64,000 bases of DNA from Azospirillum melinis (lineage in GTDB: Bacteria > Pseudomonadota > Alphaproteobacteria > Azospirillales > Azospirillaceae): NCBI RefSeq assembly GCF_013340935.1, contig NZ_WHOS01000023.1, positions 1 through 64,000 of the forward strand, read 5' to 3'. This document shows, piece by piece, positions 26,455 through 35,510 of this stretch; within the stretch, counting starts at the first letter, position 1, and each line of letters starts with the position of its first letter. The notes below the pieces were generated by a model, which did not search any database, was not told where the DNA came from, and saw nothing but the letters and a program-made list of their open reading frames with translations. A program made the translations under genes and the position numbers.

Positions 26455-28272
26455 ATGACCGATCTTCATCCGACAGCACCGGAGCATCTCGATACGACGC
26501 CGGACGGGGACACCGTGGCGGCATACTCACGGCGCGCCCAGGAGTTCGTCGCCCAGTACGAGACCGTCGCCTTCGAGGAGCTCTACGCCGACGTCCTCGA
26601 CCTGATTCCGTACCAGCCGTCAGCGGTGCTGGATGTCGGGGCTGGGTCCGGCCGCGACGCGGCTTGGTTGGCAGGTCGTGGTCATTCCGTCGTCGCCGTC
26701 GAACCGGCGGCTGGAATGCGTGAGGAAGCTGCCCGGAAGCATCCGTCTGCCGGAATCCGGTGGATGGATGACCGACTGCCCGGACTGGAGCGGGTCCACC
26801 GCACCGGCATTGTGTTCGACCTGATCCTGCTGGCCGCCGTGTGGATGCACGTGTCACCGGCCGACCGGCGACGTGCCTTCCGGAAATTGGCGACGCTGCT
26901 GAAACCGGGCGGCCGCATGATTATCAGCCTGCGTCATGGGCCGAGCGATCCGGAACGGCCGATGCTCCCCGTCAGCCACGCCGAGATCGAGCGCCTCGCG
27001 GCCGAGCATGGCGCCATGATCAGCCGGTTCATCAAGACGCGAGACCGCCTCGGCCGGTCGGACGTCAGCTGGGAGACCGTCGTTGTCCAGTTAGCGGACG
27101 ATGGCACCGGCGCGTTGCCGCTGATCCGGCATATCGTCCTCAATGACGCGAAATCCAGCAGCTATAAGCTGGCCCTGCTGCGCGTCGTCGCGCGGGCCGC
27201 GGATGCCTCCCCCGGCCTTGCCATGGCCGACGGCGATGACGGTGTGGTTCTCCCGCTCGGGCTGATCGCCCTCTACTGGATCAGGATGTTCCTGCCGCTG
27301 GTCGCGGCCGACCTGCCGCAAACGCCGACCAGCCGGAGCGGGGGTGGGCTGGGCTTCGTCAAGGAACCATTCCGACGCCTTGCTGGTACCGCGCCACCCG
27401 AACTGCGGGTCGGCGCAGAGTTCCTGGGCGATGCTGGCCAGGCGCTGGCCGGAGCCATCCGGGACGCGGCGAGGACGATCACCGACATGCCCGCGCACTA
27501 CATCACGTACCCGGGCAGCGACCGGCAGGTGTTCGATGCCGTGACCCGGCGCGGTCCGCGCACCGGCGAGCGGCTGGTGTTGGACGCGCTCTATCTGTGG
27601 TCGGTTGGCGACTTCCGGATTCCGCTGAACGTCTGGCACGCCTTGACGCGCCTGAACACTTGGATCGAGCCCGCGCTCACCATGGAGTGGACGCGGCTGA
27701 TGCAGCAGTATCTGGCCCGCCAAGGTCGCTCCGTCCCCGAAGGCCATATCGCCGAGGCCCTCGCTTGGCTTGATCCCCAGCGCGGCACGGCCGAGGTTCG
27801 GCGCCTCACCGCCGCCATGTTCGATGCGGGGCAGCCGGTCTTCTGCGTCTGGACGGGTCGGAAGCTGCGGCAGGAAGGCCTGGACATCGACCACTGCCTG
27901 CCGTTCTCCGCATGGCCGAATGCCGACCTCTGGAACCTGATGCCTGCCGATGCGCGCGTGAACCGGCACCGGAAAGCAGACCGCCTCGTCTCGGCCGATC
28001 TGCTGGACCGCTGCGGCGACCGGATTACGGACTGGTGGGAGCGGGCGTATCTGCGAGGCGGCGATGTCCTGGCGCGCCGGTTCGGCCGCGAGGCGGCGGC
28101 GTCACTGCCGGTGGATGCGGTACTTGATGGCTTGGTCGGCTTGAAACCGGTCCTGGAGGCGGTGGCCGCCAAGCGGTTGATGCTCAAAGCGACACAGCAA
28201 CTGCCTGAGTGGAATGGGCAGCTGGCTCCTCGGCAGGTCGCTGAGGAGCCGCCAGCGTCGTCTCCTGCCTGA
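26455..28272 (+). CDS. SAM methyltransferase fused to an HNH nuclease
   Basis: A 605-aa protein. The N-terminal class I methyltransferase domain (about 20-200) has motif I, V-L-D-V-G-A-G-S-G, at 58-66. A middle helical region follows. The C-terminal part (about 455-520) has an HNH-type site: C-V-W-T-G...I-D-H-C-L-P-F, then N-L-M-P-A-D-A-R-V-N-R-H-R-K. Both catalytic sets look intact. The start at 26455 lacks a strong ribosome-binding site; the frame opens at 26404. A methyltransferase and a nuclease in one chain suggest a compact restriction-modification or modification-sensing protein. Alternatively the nuclease domain could act on RNA. The 3' end overlaps the convergent gene by 89 bases. 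Confidence 0.85.
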   Translation: MTDLHPTAPEHLDTTPDGDTVAAYSRRAQEFVAQYETVAFEELYADVLDLIPYQPSAVLDVGAGSGRDAAWLAGRGHSVVAVEPAAGMREEAARKHPSAGIRWMDDRLPGLERVHRTGIVFDLILLAAVWMHVSPADRRRAFRKLATLLKPGGRMIISLRHGPSDPERPMLPVSHAEIERLAAEHGAMISRFIKTRDRLGRSDVSWETVVVQLADDGTGALPLIRHIVLNDAKSSSYKLALLRVVARAADASPGLAMADGDDGVVLPLGLIALYWIRMFLPLVAADLPQTPTSRSGGGLGFVKEPFRRLAGTAPPELRVGAEFLGDAGQALAGAIRDAARTITDMPAHYITYPGSDRQVFDAVTRRGPRTGERLVLDALYLWSVGDFRIPLNVWHALTRLNTWIEPALTMEWTRLMQQYLARQGRSVPEGHIAEALAWLDPQRGTAEVRRLTAAMFDAGQPVFCVWTGRKLRQEGLDIDHCLPFSAWPNADLWNLMPADARVNRHRKADRLVSADLLDRCGDRITDWWERAYLRGGDVLARRFGREAAASLPVDAVLDGLVGLKPVLEAVAAKRLMLKATQQLPEWNGQLAPRQVAEEPPASSPA

Positions 28273-28867
28273 CGGAGTCCGCGAGGGGGAGAATCTTCGG
28301 ATTGAGGCTCGAAAGCAGCATCAAGGCGTTCAGGCGCTGCCTCGGAGACATGCCGCTGCCGCTCCCGGCGGAGGCGAGGTACCAGGCGGCATCGAAGGAA
28401 ATCGCGTCCACCGCATCCGGCGAGAGCGTGGACCAGAGCGTCGTATCCGACTTCACGGCCTGATAAGCCAGCCAGCATGTACCGCTTTCCAAGACGCCGT
28501 ACACCTCCTCGGCCATCAGCCCTGTGCCCGGCAACTCTGCGGCCAGCGCCCGGAGCGCAGAGGAAGCCCTCCAGTCATCGAGGTATCGGGCCGGGTCGTC
28601 GCCCCAGGGAAACCGCCTACTCCCTTCCATCCACCTCACGACCGCTGCCACGACCCTGGATGCCCTCCGCTCGTCAGGGAGATGGCCGCTTGCGGCCAGA
28701 TGGTAGACGGTGTCTTGCACGAGCGGGTCGGCGTGTCGGGGATGCAGCGAGAGCAGGCCAACCTCACCGATGGCCTCGATGGCGCTGAAGGCCAAGGCGC
28801 CTGTCGCATGCCCTCTCGACCGGCTCGCCACCCAATCCATGATCTCGTTCAGGCCGTTCATCGCCAT
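28184..28867 (-). CDS. Hypothetical helical protein
   Basis: A 227-aa, mostly alpha-helical protein with no recognised motif. Its last 30 codons overlap the end of the methyltransferase-HNH gene on the opposite strand. Several start codons cluster (28873, 28867, 28861); the one at 28867 has GAGG six bases upstream. Codon usage through most of the gene is natural for this genome. It could belong with the neighbouring nuclease genes, but nothing in the sequence shows a function. Confidence 0.65.
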   Translation of the reverse strand: MAMNGLNEIMDWVASRSRGHATGALAFSAIEAIGEVGLLSLHPRHADPLVQDTVYHLAASGHLPDERRASRVVAAVVRWMEGSRRFPWGDDPARYLDDWRASSALRALAAELPGTGLMAEEVYGVLESGTCWLAYQAVKSDTTLWSTLSPDAVDAISFDAAWYLASAGSGSGMSPRQRLNALMLLSSLNPKILPLADSVRQETTLAAPQRPAEEPAAHSTQAVAVSL

Positions 28868-29037
28868 CTCCATCCTCAGCAGATGGGAAAGCGTTGCTCG
28901 GCCGCAGGCAAGGGACCAGGATGGTCAGGCCGTGAGCTCGTGGCAAATGATCTTGGGCTTCTTGATATTGCTGCCAACTAGGAGGCATTGCCGGACCACC
29001 CGATGCTCTCTTCTGGATGGGTTCGGGCGTGCTCCTC

Positions 29038-30069
29038 TCAGTCTCGCAAGTCGCATCGGTCCTCCAGTAGCCCAAGCCTCACCAGACGAGATCCGACCGC
29101 ACCACGTGTCCGCCCGAAGTGATCGGCCAGTTCCACCCCGCCTTTCCCCTCGTCCCGGTACAGGCATGTCAACTCGCTGTCTTCCTCCTCCGTCCAGGCT
29201 TGCCCAGTGTTTTCGGGCAGGTTGTGCTCGATGGCGCGCTGGCGGGCCGCCTCACGCCGCTCCTCTGGAGATAGTTTCGGTTTCGTTGTCTTGGGGAGTG
29301 GCCGGTAGCCGCCTTCGCTCAGCAGCTTGTTTCCGCGGCCTTTGAGAACCTCAACCCAGAAAATCTGCGCGCGCTCCGCAGCGTCAGTTCCAGCCGTCAC
29401 TTCGAAAACGACGAACATTGGCATCCCCCCGCCACTGCGAATGTGCCGGATGCGCTCGTCCACCTTCGGGTGCTCACCGGCCTTGTATGCGCGAGCGCCA
29501 CGCACTGTACCGACGTAGAAGACCCGGTGGTCGGCGGGGTCGACGATGCCGTAGACCGTCCAGCGGTCGGCCTCTTCCGCTGCGTCCAGAACCCCGCCCC
29601 CATTCGCCCCATCGCCCATGGTCGCCTCCGCCCCGGCCATCGCCTGTGTAATGATTTCGCGATGCCAGCGATGTTTGTTGAGCAGTGGCTCGCCGCGCGC
29701 TGCCAAGATCCCAATCCACCGGTTCTCGGATGCGATGGACGCCTCCAAACTACCCACCTCGTCCAGCGCCTCAAACACCGGCATGTCTCCGGCCGAAACC
29801 ACAGTATGAAGCCAGCTTCGCACGCCCGTTCCACGTGGCCGGACTCGGAGTCCTTTGAGGTGAGTTTGCTGTCGTTTAGCGAAATCCTCTGTCTGGCCAA
29901 CGTAGAAGGCAGCACCGGTATTCGGGCAGCGGATCGCATAGGTGACGAACCTGCGGTTGTCTGAATCCGGGAGGTCTGTGGGCGAGTGCGCATCTCGATA
30001 GGCGTTGGATGTAGTTGCCGCGTCTCCCACTGACTCGTTCTCGTGTCTTGTGTACGGTTGCCGGACCAT
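29038..30069 (-). CDS. Tandem GIY-YIG domain protein with C-terminal DNA-binding-like domain
   Basis: About 343 aa from the ATG at 30069; an upstream ATG at 30135 is possible. Two GIY-YIG-like units are visible: T-Y-A-I-R...F-Y-V-G-Q-T in the first 60 residues and V-Y-G-I-V...F-Y-V-G-T-V about 120 residues later. The C-terminal 60 residues, with W-T-E-E-E-D-S-E-L and T-R-G-A-V-G-S-R-L, resemble a Myb/SANT or HTH fold. Whether both nuclease units keep the catalytic Arg and Glu is unclear. It lies directly downstream of a secreted protein gene on the same strand. A single-chain nuclease with two GIY-YIG modules is unusual and could make paired nicks. Confidence 0.75.
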   Translation of the reverse strand: MVRQPYTRHENESVGDAATTSNAYRDAHSPTDLPDSDNRRFVTYAIRCPNTGAAFYVGQTEDFAKRQQTHLKGLRVRPRGTGVRSWLHTVVSAGDMPVFEALDEVGSLEASIASENRWIGILAARGEPLLNKHRWHREIITQAMAGAEATMGDGANGGGVLDAAEEADRWTVYGIVDPADHRVFYVGTVRGARAYKAGEHPKVDERIRHIRSGGGMPMFVVFEVTAGTDAAERAQIFWVEVLKGRGNKLLSEGGYRPLPKTTKPKLSPEERREAARQRAIEHNLPENTGQAWTEEEDSELTCLYRDEGKGGVELADHFGRTRGAVGSRLVRLGLLEDRCDLRD

Positions 30070-30147
30070 GTTCCTGATGCAAAAGTTGAAGCGCCAAGAG
30101 ATCGCTGTTGCAGGAAATACACCGCTCACGGGCATGGGCGCGGTCGT

Positions 30148-31002
30148 TCACTTGGTCGAGTATGCCCCGTAGACCTTGCCCGAGCGATCAGCGACGAGAC
30201 CGCACTCGATGTCGCCGGTCATTACTTCGTACCGGTCCGTAATGTCACGGGGGTTGTCGACGGTGGTCTTAAAGGGTCGGTGCGTGCCGGAGATCAGATA
30301 CGGTGGACGTGGGTGGACTACGAAGACGAGTTTGGCGTTGGCCTTGAACGCCTTGGCGGTATCCGGGGTCATGGGAATACGGCCGATGATCCCCTCATGT
30401 TCCACCGACTTCATGCTGTCGCCCATCTTGTAGGGATTCGGTTCCTTGTTCTTCGGAAACAGCGAATCGCATCCGTATGACTTGCAGGCACGGACACGGT
30501 CGAAGATCGCGGTGGTTTCCGAGTCGATGTTCGCGACGGAAACCTTCGCCCCCATCTTCGACGTGGCCTCGTACTCGCCTACCACGCGCTGCTTCTGTGT
30601 CACGACGGCGGCGATTGCGCCACCGTAACTCACTTCTTTCCCGGCAGGGTCTTTATAGCCACTTAACGCCGACCACCACGCAAATGCCTCGTTGCTGAAG
30701 GCGTAGGTGCTGACGACCAGTACGCCTTTATCTGCGTCATACTTCAGGTATTGGATGTTCGGTTCCCGCTCGATCAGCAAAGTTCGCGGCGCCTTCTTGG
30801 CGGCCTCGGCGACCCTTGCGTTATAAGCGGCCGTCGTCTCGAATTCGCTCTTCGGTTCGATTTTCGGTAGCAGGGTCGCGGCCTCGGTGAACGGCTGGGA
30901 CACCAGCATCTTATCCTTGTAGTCATTACATCCGGCAGCAAAGGCCACCGAAGGCGAGACGAAACATGCCAGCGCCAGAACCACACCGAACCGACGCGCC
31001 AT
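30148..31002 (-). CDS. Exported hypothetical protein
   Basis: A 284-aa protein with a clear signal peptide (M-A-R-R, hydrophobic core, A-F-A-A-G-C), perhaps cleaved before residue 24. The Cys after the cleavage region is not in a lipobox of standard form. Mature residues include a pair C-K-S-Y-G-C. No known domain. The next gene begins within 80 bases downstream on the same strand. Confidence 0.75.
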   Translation of the reverse strand: MARRFGVVLALACFVSPSVAFAAGCNDYKDKMLVSQPFTEAATLLPKIEPKSEFETTAAYNARVAEAAKKAPRTLLIEREPNIQYLKYDADKGVLVVSTYAFSNEAFAWWSALSGYKDPAGKEVSYGGAIAAVVTQKQRVVGEYEATSKMGAKVSVANIDSETTAIFDRVRACKSYGCDSLFPKNKEPNPYKMGDSMKSVEHEGIIGRIPMTPDTAKAFKANAKLVFVVHPRPPYLISGTHRPFKTTVDNPRDITDRYEVMTGDIECGLVADRSGKVYGAYSTK

Positions 31003-31101
31003 TGTTGTCTCCTAACCCGCGTCCGTGGAACTCGCATATAGGTTTACACGCAAGCGTGAGCGTTGCAACAGCATCCACCTCCGGTTCATCTCCGCCCTGG
31101 G

Positions 31102-31566
31102 CTATTCGAGAAGCGCCCGCATGTCATTGAGGAAGCTCCTGGCGCCAGGGGCAGCGGTCCAATCGGCCCATGACAGATGAGCGGAGCCAGTGCTCTGGCG
31201 CTTCGCTGTGTAGAGGGGCACCACTGCGGATTTCGGAAGACCGAGAGCTTCGTGTAACCGCATATCGCGGGTCCAGCGCACCCCGATGAAGAAGTCCGAT
31301 TTCTCGATGTTGGCGGCCTTGAGGGTCACGCGCGGGAAGGGGCCATCGGTCCCGAGGATGCGAGACTTGACTTCGATCCGGCCGAAGGTCGGAGACAAAA
31401 CGTCGTGCCCCCGGGAGTTGCTGGAGGTCAGTTCACCGCCGGTGACCAGTGCCGTAAGGATTTCCGCAAGCCGGTGATGCGAGATTGCCAAGTGCCGCTC
31501 GACGCACCGCGCCGACCGCAAGATGTCCGCCATCTCAGCGGCGTCTTGGCGCAGGAGGTCCATCAT
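31102..31566 (-). CDS. Hypothetical protein with PD-(D/E)xK-like core
   Basis: About 154 aa. The central F-G-R-I-E-V-K-S-R followed by a T-L-K-A-A-N-I strand resembles the E-x-K element of PD-(D/E)xK nucleases, and the upstream D in G-H-D-V-L could be the metal ligand. The ATG at 31566 follows GGGAGG at a rather long spacing, so a TTG at 31575 is possible. It is divergent from the HExxH gene at 31732. A small nuclease of a defence or toxin-antitoxin unit would fit but is not shown. Confidence 0.6.
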   Translation of the reverse strand: MMDLLRQDAAEMADILRSARCVERHLAISHHRLAEILTALVTGGELTSSNSRGHDVLSPTFGRIEVKSRILGTDGPFPRVTLKAANIEKSDFFIGVRWTRDMRLHEALGLPKSAVVPLYTAKRQSTGSAHLSWADWTAAPGARSFLNDMRALLE

Positions 31567-31731
31567 GCCAGTCAAGCTGCCTCCCAATCACGGCTACGAT
31601 GCGTTCCCGATTGTCGGTCGCCGGGAATGCGGAGTACAGCTTCGTGATCGCCTCTCGGCCCGTCGCTCGACTCCGAGATGGTGCCAGCCATGGCCCATCC
31701 CCATCTGCTTCTACAGAAAGCGGAGGGTAAC

Positions 31732-32301
31732 ATGCGGTTCTTGCCGTCGGCGCAGTTCATCGAGCAGTCGCAGGTGGCCGACGAGTTCGTCGCGTCCGCG
31801 GCGGCGCTGGCCAATCGCCTGTTGGACGCCAAGGGCCTGGGCGGCCTGCCGCCGTGCAGCGTCAGCTACTTCATTGAGGAGCTTCATCGGCCGGGTGCTG
31901 CGATCGGTCTGCACAGCAAGGGCACGGCCAACGTCCGGCTGAACTTGGCTTGGCTTGCCGAACTGGCGCAGCGAGAGACCGCCCCCGAGTGGGAGGTCGC
32001 CTTCGTTATCCTGCATGAATACGCCCATTTCGTCCTCGAACTTCTGGAAGCCCGGGAAGCCAGCCCCGGCGCGACGCGCCGACGTATCGAGGCTGGACAC
32101 GCTGATTTTCTGCGCCGGATGAACCATCTCGGGTGGCTCGCCGATCCGGTATCGCGAAAGCTCCTGTCCAACCACAATGCCATTGCCGAGGAATGGTACT
32201 GCGATGCCTTCGCCTACTGGGTCGCGGGCACCTTGCCGGAGCCACATGCCGAGTTCTTCGACGAGCTTCTGGCAGAGGTGCGCTCCCCTCCAGCCGGTTG
32301 A
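31732..32301 (+). CDS. HExxH zinc-peptidase-like protein
   Basis: A 189-aa protein with H-E-Y-A-H at 95-99 and a downstream E-E-W-Y-C-D-A-F-A at 153-161 that can supply the third zinc ligand, as in gluzincin/ImmA-IrrE-type peptidases. The start at 31732 has GGAGG at a spacing of about six. No signal peptide, so it acts in the cytoplasm. ImmA-type peptidases often cleave repressors in mobile elements; no XRE repressor is adjacent here, so the target is unknown. Confidence 0.75.
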   Translation: MRFLPSAQFIEQSQVADEFVASAAALANRLLDAKGLGGLPPCSVSYFIEELHRPGAAIGLHSKGTANVRLNLAWLAELAQRETAPEWEVAFVILHEYAHFVLELLEAREASPGATRRRIEAGHADFLRRMNHLGWLADPVSRKLLSNHNAIAEEWYCDAFAYWVAGTLPEPHAEFFDELLAEVRSPPAG

Positions 32302-32445
32302 AGGTTGAGTTCTGTGCATACTACCGTATGCTCGCATGAGTTACATGGACGCAGGCTGTCTCTCAAAAATAGGTTGAAACTGGGTCTGTGCTTTGACAGG
32401 CTGGACTACCTCTAATGGATAGTACGCCAGCTACGGTTCTCAGCC

Positions 32446-32805
32446 ATGCCAGCCTCAGCCGCCACCCAACCATCGGATGTCCCGCGAGGTGCGGCGTTCC
32501 CGTTCGATTTTACGGTGTCGGTAGACACGGCGATCTTCCCCAGTGAAGTCGTGCTCCGCACCTGCTACGCCTTCACCGACCGGTGCCACTGCTGGCTCGA
32601 GTCAGAGGAGGGCGCGCGCATCTTGGTTGGCTTCAGGCTCAAGGCCCCATCGGCTGACCCGGATGCCATCAGGGGCGAGTTCGGGAACGCGCTGATCGAC
32701 TTCGGCCTACGCGCCAGCATCGAGGAGAAGACACGAGCCGTCCGTGAAGCCATCGTCTCCGCGGCCCTGGCCGAGGCCAACGCACCCGCGCCCGTGAAGC
32801 GATAG
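32446..32805 (+). CDS. hxsD: HxsD, His-Xaa-Ser system protein
   Basis: A 119-aa protein that matches HxsD by size, by the strand-rich core (F-D-F-T-V-S-V-D-T...Y-A-F-T-D-R-C-H) and by position as first gene of hxsDBCA. HxsD resembles small PqqD-like partners that could present the peptide to the radical SAM enzymes; that role is inferred. A TTGACA lies at 32393-32398, but the matching -10 is weak. Only nine bases separate it from hxsB. Confidence 0.88.
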   Translation: MPASAATQPSDVPRGAAFPFDFTVSVDTAIFPSEVVLRTCYAFTDRCHCWLESEEGARILVGFRLKAPSADPDAIRGEFGNALIDFGLRASIEEKTRAVREAIVSAALAEANAPAPVKR

Positions 32806-32814
32806 GGGGCCGGG

Positions 32815-34323
32815 TTGGCAGGGCGTCTCCCCTTTGCACCGCTGGCTGACTTTCGTCCGAAGGAACCGGGCTACCAACCGATGCCCTTCCGGTTCGCGCG
32901 CATCCCTGGCGTCGACGGAAAGGTGCTGGTTACGTCCGAGGTCGGCGAGTTCGAGTTTCTGGACGAGACCGACTTCAGGGCTTTCGAGGCCGGTACGCTG
33001 AGTCCGGCCACCGATGCCTACGCGGATCTTCAGGGGAAGCATTTCCTGGTCGAGGGCGATCCCTCGACCACCCTCAGGATGGTCGCCGCGAAGTACCGAA
33101 CCCGGAAGTCCTTCCTGAAGGGCGGACCGGCCCTTCACGTGTTCGTGGTGACCCTCCGGTGCGACCACAGCTGCCGTTATTGCCAGGTCTCCAGGCAGAC
33201 AGCCGACCAGGCACGCTTCGACATGTCGACCGAGACGGTCGCCGCGGCCATCGACCTGATGTTCCAGACGCCGTCGCCGTCCCTGACGGTCGAGTTCCAA
33301 GGTGGCGAACCCCTTCTTGCGTTCCCGCGCATCCGGCAGATCGTGGAAGCGATCGAGGAGCGCAATCGGGTCAAGGGTCGCGCCATCACCTTCTCGATGA
33401 CGTCGACCCTGCATCAGGCCGACGGCGAGGTGCTGGAGTTCCTCCGCCGCCACGATTTCCAGCTTTCCACCTCGCTGGACGGTCCCGAGACCTTGCACGA
33501 TGCCAACCGGCCCCAGCCTGGCCGGGAGTCCCACCGGCGCACCGTGGAGGGTATCGGCCGTGTCCGGGCGGTTCTGGGCGAGCGCAGCCTCTCGGCCCTG
33601 ACGACGCTCACACGTGAGAGCCTGAAGCACCCCGAGGCCATCGTGGATGAATATGTCCGCCTTGGGTTCCCTTCCATCTTCTTGCGGCCTCTGAGCCCGT
33701 TCGGTTTCGCGGCCAAGGCGGCGCAGCGGATCGGCTACGGGATGGAGGAGTTCCTGCCCTTCTATGAGCGAGCGCTTGCCTACATCCTCGAGCTCAACCG
33801 CAAGGGCGTTGCGATCCAGGAGGCGTACACGGGCTTCCTCCTCAGCCATATCCTGACGCCGTTTCCGACCGGCTACGTCGACCTACGGTCGCCGACCGGC
33901 GCCGGTCTGGGCGCCCGGGTCTACAATTATGACGGCGGCGTCTACGCCTCCGATGAAGGGCGGATGCTGGCGGAGATGGGCGACCATAGCCTGCGGCTCG
34001 GCACTGTCCACGACAGCCATGCCGACCTGATGCAGTCCGAGGGCATGCAGCTGCTGCTCGCCACCGGCGTCGCCGAGGCGCTGCCCGGCTGCTCCGATTG
34101 CGCCTTCCTGCCATACTGCGGCGCCGACCCGGTCTTCAACCTGGCGCGCGAGGGTGACCCCGTCGGCCATCGGCCGACGAATGCCCACTGCACCAAGCAC
34201 ACCGGCTTGTTCCGGATCCTGTTCCGCTATCTGGCCGAGGCCGACCCGCACGTCATGAGGACCTTCACCTCCTGGGTGACCCAGCGGCCGGTCCAACGCC
34301 TGCCGGACGCGGAAGCTGCCTGA
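32815..34323 (+). CDS. hxsB: HxsB, radical SAM maturase of the His-Xaa-Ser system
   Basis: A 502-aa radical SAM protein. The iron-sulfur motif C116-D-H-S-C120-R-Y-C123 is followed by a SAM-binding G-G-E-P segment. A C-terminal SPASM-type Cys cluster (G-C-S-D-C...Y-C-G...H-C-T-K-H) would bind auxiliary clusters. The start is a TTG at 32815 with GGGGG just upstream; the region before the internal ATG at 32881 looks conserved in style, so TTG is preferred. Expected role: with HxsC, radical modification of the His-x-Ser repeats in HxsA. The chemistry is not established to my knowledge. Confidence 0.93.
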   Translation: MAGRLPFAPLADFRPKEPGYQPMPFRFARIPGVDGKVLVTSEVGEFEFLDETDFRAFEAGTLSPATDAYADLQGKHFLVEGDPSTTLRMVAAKYRTRKSFLKGGPALHVFVVTLRCDHSCRYCQVSRQTADQARFDMSTETVAAAIDLMFQTPSPSLTVEFQGGEPLLAFPRIRQIVEAIEERNRVKGRAITFSMTSTLHQADGEVLEFLRRHDFQLSTSLDGPETLHDANRPQPGRESHRRTVEGIGRVRAVLGERSLSALTTLTRESLKHPEAIVDEYVRLGFPSIFLRPLSPFGFAAKAAQRIGYGMEEFLPFYERALAYILELNRKGVAIQEAYTGFLLSHILTPFPTGYVDLRSPTGAGLGARVYNYDGGVYASDEGRMLAEMGDHSLRLGTVHDSHADLMQSEGMQLLLATGVAEALPGCSDCAFLPYCGADPVFNLAREGDPVGHRPTNAHCTKHTGLFRILFRYLAEADPHVMRTFTSWVTQRPVQRLPDAEAA

Positions 34324-35510
34324 TGCTTCCCCTTCACACACGGGCGGTGATCTCGGGCGACCTCTCCCGGCCGTTGCTGAAGGTCCTCGACCTCGCTGAG
34401 GCGTTGCGGGGAGACGTGCCTCATGAGCAGGTCGCCGTGCAGCTGGATGACGGTATCGACGTTGACACCGGCGTTCTGCGCGACCTAGGCTTCGCCGCGG
34501 TGATGCGGCCGGGTGCCACCGACATTCGCCCAGACGATGCCCTGCCGGTCATCTGCGGGCTGAGCAACACCGACGTCGTAAATCCCGGCGACGTCATCCG
34601 GGTGCGGCACGATAGCGGGCAGCTGAGCGTGCTCTACCGACGCGGGGCGAACGCGAATTCCCTGTTCCTGACCGAGCAATGCAACAGCCGCTGCCTGATG
34701 TGCAGCCAGCCGCCGCGCGACGAGGACGACCTCTGGCGGGTCAGTGAACTCCTGGAGCTCATCCCGCTCATCGACCGGGATCTGCCGCAGCTGGGTTTCA
34801 CCGGCGGTGAGCCGACGCTGCTCGGCCCGCTGCTGCCGGAGCTCATCCGCGCCTGTAAGGCGGCGCTGCCGCGAACCGGCCTGCACATCCTGACCAACGG
34901 GCGCAACTTCGCCGAGCCGGTCTTGGCCGACAGCGTCCATGAGGCAGCCGGGTGCACGACCTGGGCGATCCCACTCTATGCCGACGTGCCCTCCCGACAC
35001 GATCATGTCGTCCAAGCCGCGGGCGCGTTCGACGCGACGGTCAACGGCATCTACAATCTGGCTGAACGCGGACACGCGATTGAGATCCGCTTCGTCGTGC
35101 ATGCGCAGACCTTGCCGCGCATGCAACGGTTCGCCGAGTTCATCTGGCGGAACATGCCGTTCGTCAGCCACGTCGCCTTCATGGGGTTGGAGCCGATGGG
35201 CTTCGCGAAGGTGAACCGGGACCTGCTGTGGGTCGACCCGGTGGACTATGGTCCGGCGCTGGCCGAGGCGGCTTGGCACCTCCAGGACCGCGGCATCACG
35301 ACGTCGATCTACAACGTCCCGCTCTGCGTCCTGCCCGAGGCCGCTTGGCCGCTGGCGCGTCAGAGCATCTCCGATTGGAAGAACATCTACGACCCGGCTT
35401 GCGAGGGGTGCTCGATGCGGCCGCGCTGCTGCGGGTTCTTCGCGTCGCATGGCCCGGCATGGCGAAGCCGAGGCATCAAGGCATTCAGGTTCGATGAGGC
35501 AGCAGAATGA
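34323..35510 (+). CDS. hxsC: HxsC, second radical SAM maturase
   Basis: A 395-aa radical SAM enzyme with C120-N-S-R-C124-L-M-C127 and a G-F-T-G-G-E-P-T SAM-binding motif. Near the C-terminus C-E-G-C...R-C-C-G-F may bind a second cluster. The start shares one base with the hxsB stop (TGATG), and its stop overlaps the hxsA start (ATGA), so the maturases and substrate are made together. Two different radical SAM enzymes per system is a hallmark of Hxs loci. Confidence 0.93.
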   Translation: MLPLHTRAVISGDLSRPLLKVLDLAEALRGDVPHEQVAVQLDDGIDVDTGVLRDLGFAAVMRPGATDIRPDDALPVICGLSNTDVVNPGDVIRVRHDSGQLSVLYRRGANANSLFLTEQCNSRCLMCSQPPRDEDDLWRVSELLELIPLIDRDLPQLGFTGGEPTLLGPLLPELIRACKAALPRTGLHILTNGRNFAEPVLADSVHEAAGCTTWAIPLYADVPSRHDHVVQAAGAFDATVNGIYNLAERGHAIEIRFVVHAQTLPRMQRFAEFIWRNMPFVSHVAFMGLEPMGFAKVNRDLLWVDPVDYGPALAEAAWHLQDRGITTSIYNVPLCVLPEAAWPLARQSISDWKNIYDPACEGCSMRPRCCGFFASHGPAWRSRGIKAFRFDEAAE

